A stretch of 5,273 nucleotides of DNA, taken from the NCBI GenBank assembly GCA_002256055.1, contig NKIE01000235.1:1-5273 (forward strand). Direction: 5' to 3'. Shown here one piece after another: positions 1 to 5,205 of the stretch. Position 1 is the stretch's first letter; each line of letters starts with the position of its first letter. The notes below the pieces were generated by a model. That model was not told the DNA's origin. It saw nothing but the letters and a program-made list of their open reading frames with translations, and searched no databases. The translations under genes and the position numbers were made by a program. This DNA comes from Pseudomonas sp. PGPPP3. Its GTDB lineage: Bacteria > Pseudomonadota > Gammaproteobacteria > Pseudomonadales > Pseudomonadaceae.

Positions 1-1
1 T

Positions 2-523
2 CGCCTAGAAACCCTCAGCTACGTGCGCGATGCGGGGATGAAGATCTGCTCCGGCGGCATCCTCGGCATGGGCGAGTCGCTGGACGACCGCGCCGGCCTG
101 CTGATCCAGTTGGCTAACCTGCCGGAGCATCCGGAATCGGTGCCAATCAACATGCTGGTCAAGGTTGCCGGCACGCCGCTGGAAAATGCCGAGGAGGTCG
201 ATCCGTTCGACTTTATCCGCATGCTCGCCGTGGCTCGCATCCTTATGCCGCAATCCCACGTGCGCCTGTCCGCCGGCCGCGAGGCGATGAATGAGCAAAT
301 GCAGGCCCTGGCCTTCCTCGCTGGCGCCAACTCGATCTTCTACGGCGACAAGCTGCTGACCACGGCCAACCCGCAGGCCGATAAGGATATGCAGTTGTTT
401 GCCCGTCTCGGCATCAAGCCGGAAGCTCGTGAGGAGCATGCTGACGAAGTGCATCAGGCGGCCATCGAGCAGGCCCTGATCGAGCAGCGCGATTCCAAGC
501 TGTTTTATAACGCCGCACTCTGA
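2..523 (+). CDS. bioB: Biotin synthase BioB, C-terminal half (5' end outside the window)
   Basis: BioB is a radical-SAM enzyme that inserts sulfur into dethiobiotin to make biotin, the last step of the pathway, in the cytoplasm. The visible part is 173 residues plus a TGA stop; base 1 is the last base of a split codon. The family is usually about 345-350 residues, so roughly the first half, including the CxxxCxxC radical-SAM cluster motif, lies upstream. Seen here: the KICSGG motif, whose Cys (codon 47-49) corresponds to E. coli Cys188, a [2Fe-2S] ligand; [12 protein letters not shown]; and VRLSAGRE, whose first Arg (codon 263-265) lies exactly 72 residues after that Cys, as E. coli Arg260, the unusual arginine ligand, does. 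The segment [14 protein letters not shown] and the C-terminal FYNAAL ending are also typical. The reading frame is intact. It is the first visible gene of the bio operon and is separated from bioF by 91 bases. Identification is essentially certain. Confidence 0.98.
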   Translation, partial: RLETLSYVRDAGMKICSGGILGMGESLDDRAGLLIQLANLPEHPESVPINMLVKVAGTPLENAEEVDPFDFIRMLAVARILMPQSHVRLSAGREAMNEQMQALAFLAGANSIFYGDKLLTTANPQADKDMQLFARLGIKPEAREEHADEVHQAAIEQALIEQRDSKLFYNAAL

Positions 524-531
524 TATCAGGC

Positions 532-561
532 GGCGGATGCCCCGCGTGGCATCCGCCCTAC
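532..561 (-). repeat. REP-like element: GTAG head plus perfect 10-bp hairpin
   Basis: The arms GGCGGATGCC (532-541) and GGCATCCGCC (548-557) form a perfect 10-bp inverted repeat around a 6-base loop, CCGCGT. Read on the minus strand, the hairpin is directly preceded by the tetranucleotide GTAG (561-558). This head-plus-palindrome layout is known for REP elements mobilised by REP-associated (RAYT) transposases in Pseudomonas and enterobacteria. It sits 8 bases after the bioB stop. No T-run follows, so it is not a good intrinsic terminator; it may stabilise the upstream mRNA or modestly reduce read-through. That it belongs to a multicopy family is inferred, since only one copy is visible. Confidence 0.65.
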
Positions 562-578
562 CGCCTTCTTCGTCGACT

Positions 579-601
579 GGATAAGCCGTTCAGGTTTATC
601 C
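579..601 (+). other. Hairpin directly upstream of the bioF start
   Basis: GGATAAGCC (579-587) can pair with GGTTTATCC (593-601) over 9 positions, eight Watson-Crick and one G-U, around the 5-base loop GTTCA. It ends 13 bases before the bioF ATG, and only GCGGG (604-608 region) serves as a weak ribosome-binding sequence between them. It might influence bioF translation or be a remnant of a second repeat unit. The function is unknown. Confidence 0.4.
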
Positions 602-614
602 AGCGGGTCTTGCC

Positions 615-1790
615 ATGAGCTTCGATCTCGCTTCGCGTCTGGCCGAGCGCCGCGCCGCTCACCTGTACCGTCAGCGCCCCTTGCTGGAAACGCCGCAGGG
701 TCCTGAAGTCATGGTGGAGGGGGAGCGGCTGTTGGCGTTCTGCTCCAACGACTACCTGGGCCTGGCCAATCACCCTGAGGTGATCGCGGCCATGCAGCAG
801 GGCGCGGCCAAATGGGGCGTCGGTGGTGGCGCCTCGCACCTGGTGCTTGGCCACAGCACGCCGCATCACGCGTTGGAAGAGGCGCTTGCTGAGTTCACCG
901 GGCGGCCGCGGGCGCTGCTGTTTTCCACCGGCTATATGGCCAATCTGGCGGCGGTCACTGCGCTGGTCGGCCAGGGCGACACTGTGCTGGAAGATCGCAT
1001 CAATCACGCCTCCTTGCTGGATGCCGGGTTGTTGTCCGGGGCTCGCTTCTCCCGCTACCTGCACAACGATGCCGTCAGCTTGGCCAGCCGTCTGCAGAAA
1101 GCCACGGGTAACACCCTGGTGGTCACCGATGGCGTGTTTAGCATGGACGGCGATCTGGCCGACCTGCCGGCGCTGTGCGCGGCGGCAAAGCAAAAGGACG
1201 CCTGGGTGTTGGTCGATGACGCCCACGGTTTCGGCCCGCTGGGCGCCACGGGCGGCGGCATCGTTGAGCACTTCGGTTTAGGCGTGGAGGATGTGCAGGT
1301 GCTGGTCGGCACCTTGGGCAAGGCCTTCGGTACCGCCGGCGCTTTTGTTGCCGGCAGTGAGGAGCTGATCGAGACGCTGATTCAGTTCGCTCGGCCGTAC
1401 ATCTACACCACCAGCCAGCCGCCAGCCGTGGCCTGCGCCACCCTGAAAAGTCTGGAACTGTTGCGCACGGAAAGCTGGCGCCGCGAACACCTGAATAAAC
1501 TGGTTGCGCGTTTCCGCGAGGGCGCCGCGGCGATTGGTCTGACCCTGATGGACAGCGCCACGCCGATCCAGCCGATCCTGATCGGCGACAGCGCCCGCGC
1601 GTTGCGGCTGTCGGCCCTGCTGCGTGAACGCGGTCTGCTGGTCACGGCAATTCGCCCGCCCACCGTGCCGGCTGGCAGTGCCCGCTTGCGCGTCACTCTG
1701 AGCGCCGCCCACAGCGAGGCGCAACTGGAACTGTTGTTACACGCCTTGGCCGAGTGCTGGCCATTGCTAGGTGAGAGTGAAGATGCGTAA
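615..1790 (+). CDS. bioF: 8-amino-7-oxononanoate synthase BioF
   Basis: BioF is a PLP-dependent alpha-oxoamine synthase that condenses pimeloyl-thioester with L-alanine, releasing CO2, to give 8-amino-7-oxononanoate (KAPA). The 391-residue product matches the family length (E. coli 384). Seen in order: [11 protein letters not shown] (44-54), the [12 protein letters not shown] substrate/PLP loop (70-81), NHASLLDAG (130-138, the His expected to stack on the PLP ring), [10 protein letters not shown] (171-180), DDAHGFG (201-207, with the Asp and His that contact the cofactor), and VGTLGKAFG (231-239), where Lys236 is the Schiff-base lysine at the same number as in E. coli. The ATG at 615 is chosen because [14 protein letters not shown] is a normal BioF N terminus; its ribosome-binding site is weak (GCGGG). 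The gene follows bioB after a hairpin-containing gap and overlaps bioH by 8 bases, so translational coupling to bioH is likely. Confidence 0.97.
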   Translation: MSFDLASRLAERRAAHLYRQRPLLETPQGPEVMVEGERLLAFCSNDYLGLANHPEVIAAMQQGAAKWGVGGGASHLVLGHSTPHHALEEALAEFTGRPRALLFSTGYMANLAAVTALVGQGDTVLEDRINHASLLDAGLLSGARFSRYLHNDAVSLASRLQKATGNTLVVTDGVFSMDGDLADLPALCAAAKQKDAWVLVDDAHGFGPLGATGGGIVEHFGLGVEDVQVLVGTLGKAFGTAGAFVAGSEELIETLIQFARPYIYTTSQPPAVACATLKSLELLRTESWRREHLNKLVARFREGAAAIGLTLMDSATPIQPILIGDSARALRLSALLRERGLLVTAIRPPTVPAGSARLRVTLSAAHSEAQLELLLHALAECWPLLGESEDA

Positions 1791-2514
1791 TCGACTGGTT
1801 TTGTTGCCTGGTTGGGGGCTCGGCAGTGCGCCGTTGGAGCCGTTGGTGGCAGCGTTGCAGGGGCTCGATGAGCGGCTGCGAGTGCAGATTGAACCGTTGC
1901 CGGCGCCGGGCTCGGCCGACCTCGATGAGTGGCTGGACGAGCTGGACAGCGCGTTGCCGGAGGATGTCTGGCTGGGCGGTTGGTCCCTCGGCGGCATGCT
2001 CGCGGCCGAGCTGGCGGCGCGGCGTGGCGAGCGCTGCTGTGGGTTGCTGACGATGGCCAGCAATGCCTGTTTTGTGGCTCGTGATGACTGGCCCCAGGCC
2101 ATGGCGGTCAACACCTTTGCCGAGTTTCAGGCGGCGTGCGCGGCCAATCCGGCAGTCTGCCTGAAACGCTTCAGTGTGCTCTGCGCCCAGGGCAGTGAAG
2201 ATGCTCGCGGCATGGCGCGCTTGCTGGCGTCCGCTGCGCCCTTGGCGGTGCCCGAGGCGCTGCTGCAGGGGCTGGAATTGCTGGCGAGCGTAGACACCCG
2301 TGCGGCGCTGCAAGAGTTCGCCGGCCCGCAGCTGCACCTGTTCGGTGCTGATGATGGGCTGGTGCCTGCTGAAGCCGCGGGCGCCTTGTTGACGCTGTTG
2401 CCGGATGTGGAGGTGGGCCTGATCGAGCAGGTCGGGCATGCCTTCGTGGTTGAGCGTCCCCATGAAGTGGCGGCCGCGATCCAGGCTTTTTTGCATGAGG
2501 TTGAGGATGACTGA
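1783..2514 (+). CDS. bioH: Pimeloyl-[ACP] methyl ester esterase BioH
   Basis: BioH is an alpha/beta-hydrolase that removes the methyl group from pimeloyl-ACP methyl ester, ending the BioC-primed cycle of fatty acid synthesis and freeing pimeloyl-ACP for BioF. The 243-residue product has [11 protein letters not shown] at the N terminus (the oxyanion-hole region), the nucleophile elbow GGWSLGG with Ser68, then ADDGLVP with Asp191 and VGHAF with His219. The Asp-His distance of 28 residues equals that of E. coli BioH (Asp207/His235), which supports the triad assignment. It is slightly shorter than E. coli BioH (256). The ATG at 1783 is preferred over an in-frame GTG at 1771: it has AGGTGA at 1769-1774 at suitable spacing, gives the usual [10 protein letters not shown] start, and produces the same 8-base overlap (ATGCGTAA) with bioF that bioH has with bioC. 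In E. coli bioH lies outside the bio operon; here it is inside, which supports the role. Confidence 0.94.
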   Translation: MRNRLVLLPGWGLGSAPLEPLVAALQGLDERLRVQIEPLPAPGSADLDEWLDELDSALPEDVWLGGWSLGGMLAAELAARRGERCCGLLTMASNACFVARDDWPQAMAVNTFAEFQAACAANPAVCLKRFSVLCAQGSEDARGMARLLASAAPLAVPEALLQGLELLASVDTRAALQEFAGPQLHLFGADDGLVPAEAAGALLTLLPDVEVGLIEQVGHAFVVERPHEVAAAIQAFLHEVEDD

Positions 2515-3316
2515 TCTGGCCCAAGCAGCGTTGCCCGGCGTGCCGGACAAGCGCCAGGTGGCGGCCTCGTTCTCCCGCGCGGCGGCCAGTTACGACAGCG
2601 TGGCGGCCTTGCAGCGCACAGTGGCCGACACCTTGCTGGCACAGTTGCCGGCCGATTTGCGCCCGCGGCGCTGGCTGGATCTGGGCTGTGGTACCGGCTA
2701 TTGCACCCGTGCCCTTGCCCAGCGCTACGGCGCGGCGCAAGGGGTGGCCGTGGACCTGGCCGAAGGCATGCTGCGCCATGCCCGGCCCCTAGGTGGCGCC
2801 GCACACTTTATTGCCGGTGATGCCGAGCGCCTGCCGTTGGCGCCGGATAGCTGCGATTTACTGGTCTCCAGCCTGGCGCTGCAATGGTGTGGCGACTTTG
2901 CCAGGGTCCTCGCCGAGGCGCAGCGGGTGCTGCGTCCAGGCGGCGTGTTGGCGTTCAGTAGCCTGTGTGTTGGCACCCTGCACGAGCTGCAGGCCAGCTG
3001 GCAGGCGGTGGATGGTCATGTGCACGTCAATCGCTTTCGCGCCTTGAGTACCTATCAGCACCTTTGCGCAGACAGCGGTTTGCAGGTGCGAGCGTTGCAG
3101 GTGCAGCCACAGGTGCTGCATTACCCAGATGTGCGCACCTTAACTGGCGAGTTGAAGGCCTTGGGTGCCCACAACCTCAATCCCGGACGCCCCGGCGGCC
3201 TGACCGGGCGTGAGCGTATTCGCGCCTTGCTCGATGCCTATGAGGGTTTTCGCCAACCCCAAGGGCTGCCGGCCACCTATCAGGTGGTGTATGCCGTGCT
3301 GCAAAAGGAGTTATGA
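2507..3316 (+). CDS. bioC: Malonyl-[ACP] O-methyltransferase BioC
   Basis: BioC uses S-adenosylmethionine to methylate the free carboxyl of a malonyl thioester, disguising it so that fatty acid synthesis can extend it to the pimeloyl chain. The 269-residue product (E. coli 251) has the BioC N-terminal signature [13 protein letters not shown] (18-30), the class I methyltransferase motif I LDLGCGTG (57-64), an acidic residue after the second strand in [11 protein letters not shown] (79-89), AGDAERLPL (103-111), the BioC-typical SSLALQWC (121-128), [12 protein letters not shown] (141-152), and [12 protein letters not shown] near 217-227. The ATG at 2507 overlaps the bioH stop by 8 bases (ATGACTGA) and has TGAGG at 2496-2500 with 6-base spacing. 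Upstream in-frame extension lies wholly within bioH and is not needed. bioC followed by bioD fits the Pseudomonas order. Confidence 0.95.
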   Translation: MTDLAQAALPGVPDKRQVAASFSRAAASYDSVAALQRTVADTLLAQLPADLRPRRWLDLGCGTGYCTRALAQRYGAAQGVAVDLAEGMLRHARPLGGAAHFIAGDAERLPLAPDSCDLLVSSLALQWCGDFARVLAEAQRVLRPGGVLAFSSLCVGTLHELQASWQAVDGHVHVNRFRALSTYQHLCADSGLQVRALQVQPQVLHYPDVRTLTGELKALGAHNLNPGRPGGLTGRERIRALLDAYEGFRQPQGLPATYQVVYAVLQKEL

Positions 3317-3317
3317 G

Positions 3318-4022
3318 ATGAGTGCTGCGTTCTTCGTCACCGGTACCGATACCGATGTAGGTAAAACCACCATCGCCGCCGGCCTGTTACGCGCGGCGCG
3401 GCTGGTGGGCTTAAGCACGGCAGCAGTCAAGCCGGTGGCCTCCGGTTGTGAGGCTGGCGCTGACGGCCTGCGCAACAGTGATGCTCTGGCGCTGCTGGCC
3501 GAGTGCTCGCTGCCGTTGAGTTATGCCGAGGTCAATCCATTTGCCTTCGCCCCGGCCATTGCCCCGCACCTGGCGGCCCGTGAGGCGGGTGTGGAACTCA
3601 AGGTGGAGGCACTGGCCGTCGCCGTACAGGCGGTGCTTGCGCAGCAGGCGGACTTCACCCTGGTCGAGGGCGCCGGTGGTTGGCGGGTACCGTTGGGCGA
3701 GCAGGCCACGCTGGCCGATCTGCCAGTCGCCCTCGATTTACCGGTGATCCTGGTGGTGGGCGTGCGCCTGGGCTGTATCAACCATGCGTTGCTGACGGCC
3801 GAAGCCATTGCCCGCGATGGCTTGCGCCTCGCCGGCTGGGTGGCCAATGTGCTCGATCCGCAGACCTCGCGCCTGGACGATAACCTGCGCACCTTGACTG
3901 AGCGGCTGGCGGCGCCCTGCTTGGGTCGGGTACCGCGACTGGAGCAGGCCGGCGCTGCGGCAGTGGCTCGGCACCTGGATATCAGTCTTTTGGGGTTGGC
4001 GCCTGCAAGCGTTGGGCTATAA
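3318..4022 (+). CDS. bioD: Dethiobiotin synthetase BioD
   Basis: BioD carboxylates 7,8-diaminononanoate with CO2 and ATP, closing the ureido ring of dethiobiotin, the substrate of BioB. The 234-residue product is of normal family length. Seen: the P-loop GTDTDVGKTT (9-18, Lys16), VKPVASGC (37-44, Lys38), the stretch LRNSDALAL (51-59), VNPFAFAPAIAPHLAA (72-87), VEGAGGW (116-122) and LVVGVRLGCINHALLTAEAI, all close to E. coli BioD. The ATG at 3318 has an excellent ribosome-binding site, AAAAGGAG (3303-3310), lying inside the bioC 3' end with 7-base spacing; a single base separates the bioC stop from this start. It is the last recognisable biotin gene on this side. The DAPA aminotransferase gene bioA, which would supply its substrate, is not in the window. 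Confidence 0.97.
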   Translation: MSAAFFVTGTDTDVGKTTIAAGLLRAARLVGLSTAAVKPVASGCEAGADGLRNSDALALLAECSLPLSYAEVNPFAFAPAIAPHLAAREAGVELKVEALAVAVQAVLAQQADFTLVEGAGGWRVPLGEQATLADLPVALDLPVILVVGVRLGCINHALLTAEAIARDGLRLAGWVANVLDPQTSRLDDNLRTLTERLAAPCLGRVPRLEQAGAAAVARHLDISLLGLAPASVGL

Positions 4023-4031
4023 GCGATTGCA
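4004..4031 (+). terminator. Possible weak terminator or hairpin at the bioD end
   Basis: TGCAAGCG (4004-4011) can pair with CGATTGCA (4024-4031) at 7 of 8 positions around a 12-base loop that contains the bioD stop. A broken T-rich stretch, with TTTT at 4043-4046 and TTT at 4048-4050, begins 12 bases later. The stem is weak and the T-run distant, so termination here would be partial at best. No better intrinsic terminator is visible after bioD. Confidence 0.22.
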
Positions 4032-4057
4032 GCGTGATTGCCTTTTGTTTGTATATT
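4027..4057 (+). promoter_or_regulatory. Possible sigma70-type promoter for the two-gene unit after bioD
   Basis: TTGCAG (4027-4032) and TATATT (4052-4057) resemble -35 and -10 boxes with a long 19-base spacer, in the only AT-rich patch of the central window. It lies about 55 bases upstream of the start at 4113. The long spacing and the degenerate -35 make the call weak; read-through from bioD is the alternative source of transcription. Confidence 0.3.
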
Positions 4058-4069
4058 TTTTGAACAAAC
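4047..4069. promoter_or_regulatory. GTTTGT/ACAAAC dyad overlapping the putative -10 box
   Basis: GTTTGT (4047-4052) is exactly inverted as ACAAAC (4064-4069) across an 11-base AT-rich spacer that contains six consecutive T (4056-4061). The dyad spans the candidate -10 box, where a repressor site would be expected. As RNA the 6-bp AU-rich stem would be unstable, so a DNA-binding site is likelier than a hairpin. The half-site order is reversed relative to the CAAAC-N4-GTTTG palindrome at 5190-5205. No factor can be named. Confidence 0.3.
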
Positions 4070-4112
4070 TCGGCTTCAATGAATTGAGGATTGAACCGGT
4101 TGGAGTTGAGTG

Positions 4113-4394
4113 ATGGAAATTTCAGGCAGCAGTGCCTTCAGTTCGGGCTTGAGCAGCATCCAGAACGGCCAGCGCCGGGTGGATCAGGCGGCGGCACAGA
4201 TTGCCGGCGCTGGGCTGCTCCAGGCCTCGCCAGCGGTGGAGCCCAGCAAGTCTTCCGTCAGCGAGGCGCGGCCGGTAGATCTGGCCAGCAGTCTGGTGGA
4301 TTTGCAGGCGGGTAAAGTCGAAGTTCAGGCTGGCGCCCGCGTGCTGGAAACTGCCGACGCGGTGCTTGGCACAATGCTCGATACCCGCGCCTAG
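4113..4394 (+). CDS. Small protein resembling the two ends of flagellar axial (rod/hook) proteins
   Basis: The product is 93 residues. Residues 7-31 (from SAFSSGLSSIQ to VDQAAAQIA) follow the pattern of the N-terminal helix of flagellar rod/hook proteins such as FlgC, FlgE and FlgG, a small-residue start with G-L-S, then Q-R-x-(V/L)-D-x-x-A-x-x-I-A. Residues 55-90 (VDLASSLVDLQAG then ARVLETADAVLGTMLD) follow the C-terminal helix pattern, VDL-x-x-x-LV-x-(L/M) and later V-x-x-T-x-D-x-(L/M)-L-x-x-L. The middle (about 32-54) is a short, probably flexible linker, so the usual D1 and outer domains are absent. There is no signal peptide or membrane segment. ATG 4113 is preferred over GTG 4110 because GGAG (4102-4105) stands 7 bases before it. 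It is probably co-transcribed with the metalloprotease-like gene 39 bases downstream. Coding is well supported; the flagellar resemblance is my pattern reading and the function is unknown. Confidence 0.8.
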   Translation: MEISGSSAFSSGLSSIQNGQRRVDQAAAQIAGAGLLQASPAVEPSKSSVSEARPVDLASSLVDLQAGKVEVQAGARVLETADAVLGTMLDTRA

Positions 4395-4404
4395 AGGTCT
4401 TAAC

Positions 4405-4431
4405 GGCCTCCCGTGTAGGCGGGGAGGGGCC
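4405..4431 (+). promoter_or_regulatory. Hairpin enclosing the ribosome-binding site of the next gene
   Basis: CCTCCC (4407-4412) pairs perfectly with GGGAGG (4422-4427) around a 9-base loop, and GG (4405-4406) can add pairs to CC (4430-4431) past a 2-base bulge. The right arm is the Shine-Dalgarno sequence GGGGAGGGG (4421-4429) of the gene starting at 4434. The fold would therefore hide an otherwise very strong ribosome-binding site, while ribosomes finishing the upstream gene (stop at 4392-4394) would come close enough to disturb it. No T-run follows, so it is not a terminator. Confidence 0.5.
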
Positions 4432-4433
4432 AG

Positions 4434-5141
4434 ATGAATATCAATTCGCAGGCTTTCCGAACTCTGGCTGCGCCACCAGGGCAAGTTGCGCGTTCGCCTG
4501 CAACTTCCGACTATCCAGTCAAATCGTCTTCGTCTGCCAGCCCGGAGTCTGACGCAAAGCCTGAGGCTGATGCGGTGTCAGGCGATGCCGCGGTTTCCCC
4601 TCAGCAACAAGCCCAGCAGCAACAGCAAATTACCGAGTTGGCCAGCCGTGACCGCGAAGTGCGCAACCACGAGCAGGCCCATGCGGCCGTGGGTGGCAGC
4701 TATGCCGGCGCGCCGACCTACAGCTTCAAGCGCGGTCCTGATGGTCAGACCTATGCGGTGAGTGGTGAGGTCAGTATTGATGTCAGTCCCATTCCCAATG
4801 ACCCCGCTGCCACCTTGCGCAAAATGGAGCTGGTGCAGCAGGCCGCGCTCGCACCGGCTGAGCCGTCCGCCCAGGATTTGCGTGTAGCGGCTCAGGCGCA
4901 GGTGCTGGCCGCCCAGGCTCGTAGCGAGTTGGCGGCGCTGCAGCGTGAGGAGGTTGCTGTCGCGGCGGAAGAGCGCAAGGCTGAGGCATTGGCGCGCAAG
5001 GAGCAGGAGCAGGCCGAGCGAGAGGAGCAGGTGGAGCCCGAAGTGGCGCAGCAGAATGTCGACTTAACGCCTAATCTGCAGTTATATCGGCGCTTGAGCC
5101 AGCTGCAGGAGCCGGCAGCGCTGGTTGATCTGATCGCCTGA
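4434..5141 (+). CDS. Putative metalloprotease, SprA-related / CJM1_0395 type
   Basis: The product is 235 residues. The recognisable core is at about 66-160: ITELASRDREVRNHEQAHAA carries the zinc-protease-like HExxH motif HEQAH (79-83), followed by GGSYAGAPTYSFKRGPDG (87-104), YAVSGEVSIDVSPIPNDP (107-124, with Glu112 a possible further metal ligand) and TLRKMELVQQAALAPAEPS (127-145). This arrangement is that of the SprA-related family often annotated as putative metalloprotease CJM1_0395; activity is inferred from the motif only. The first 65 residues are Ser/Pro/Ala-rich and low complexity, with a Gln-rich run at 57-65. Residues 147-205 are Ala/Glu/Gln-rich with many charged residues and probably form a long helix or coiled coil. 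There is no signal peptide or membrane segment, so the protein is probably cytoplasmic or uses another export route. The ribosome-binding site GGGGAGGGG lies in a hairpin. It follows the small axial-like gene by 39 bases, probably in one transcript. The substrate is unknown. Confidence 0.85.
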   Translation: MNINSQAFRTLAAPPGQVARSPATSDYPVKSSSSASPESDAKPEADAVSGDAAVSPQQQAQQQQQITELASRDREVRNHEQAHAAVGGSYAGAPTYSFKRGPDGQTYAVSGEVSIDVSPIPNDPAATLRKMELVQQAALAPAEPSAQDLRVAAQAQVLAAQARSELAALQREEVAVAAEERKAEALARKEQEQAEREEQVEPEVAQQNVDLTPNLQLYRRLSQLQEPAALVDLIA

Positions 5142-5160
5142 TTTACGCATCTGTGGATGC

Positions 5161-5189
5161 TTGACAAGGCTAGGGCGTAAACGTATGTT
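5161..5189 (+). promoter_or_regulatory. Strong sigma70-type promoter for the gene beyond the right edge
   Basis: A perfect -35 box TTGACA (5161-5166) is followed after exactly 17 bases by TATGTT (5184-5189), a 4-of-6 match to the -10 consensus. Transcription would begin near 5196 and run rightward. No ORF with a ribosome-binding site starts before 5273, so the leader is at least about 78 bases long and the controlled gene is outside the window. The promoter lies 20 bases after the stop of the metalloprotease-like gene. Confidence 0.65.
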
Positions 5190-5205
5190 TCAAACGCCTG
5201 TTTGA
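5190..5205. promoter_or_regulatory. PsrA-like operator palindrome at the transcription start
   Basis: TCAAAC (5190-5195) and GTTTGA (5200-5205) form a perfect 16-base palindrome around GCCT. It matches the published form of the Pseudomonas PsrA operator, (G/C)AAAC-N2-4-GTTT(G/C). PsrA is a TetR-family regulator whose DNA binding is relieved by long-chain fatty acids. The site starts right after the -10 box and covers the expected start point, the position of a repressor. Other TetR-family proteins use similar palindromes, so the assignment is by motif and context only. Confidence 0.55.

Noticed and set aside
532..557. Intrinsic terminator after bioB
   Set aside because: The stem is strong, but the sequence after it (CTACCGCC) has no T-run, and the operon clearly continues; a REP-like element fits better.
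1771..1782. GTG at 1771 as the bioH start
   Set aside because: It adds four residues (MRVK) not expected at a BioH N terminus and has poorer ribosome-binding context than ATG 1783.
2438..2506. Upstream in-frame extension of bioC into bioH
   Set aside because: It would create a 77-base overlap and a non-homologous N terminus; ATG 2507 has a suitable ribosome-binding site and the standard overlap.
1693..2550. Long minus-strand open frame across bioH (285 codons), with further minus-strand frames of 120-240 codons over bioB, bioF, bioC and the protease-like gene
   Set aside because: These lie wholly opposite well-identified genes, have low-complexity Arg/Gln/Ala-rich translations, no recognisable domain and no start context; open antisense frames are common in GC-rich DNA.
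3210..3317. Upstream in-frame extension of bioD into bioC
   Set aside because: ATG 3318 has AAAAGGAG at ideal spacing and begins MSAAFFVTGTD as in known BioD proteins; the extension is merely another frame of bioC.
4091..4315. Alternative frame starting with TTG 4091 over the small gene
   Set aside because: TTG start without a ribosome-binding site, and a Gly/Gln/Arg-rich shadow translation; the 4113 frame has a good site and a family-like pattern.
4602..4628. CAG/CAA-rich stretch in the protease-like gene as a simple-sequence phase-variation tract
   Set aside because: The Gln codons are mixed and the repeat is irregular, so slippage is unlikely; it is read as a low-complexity linker.
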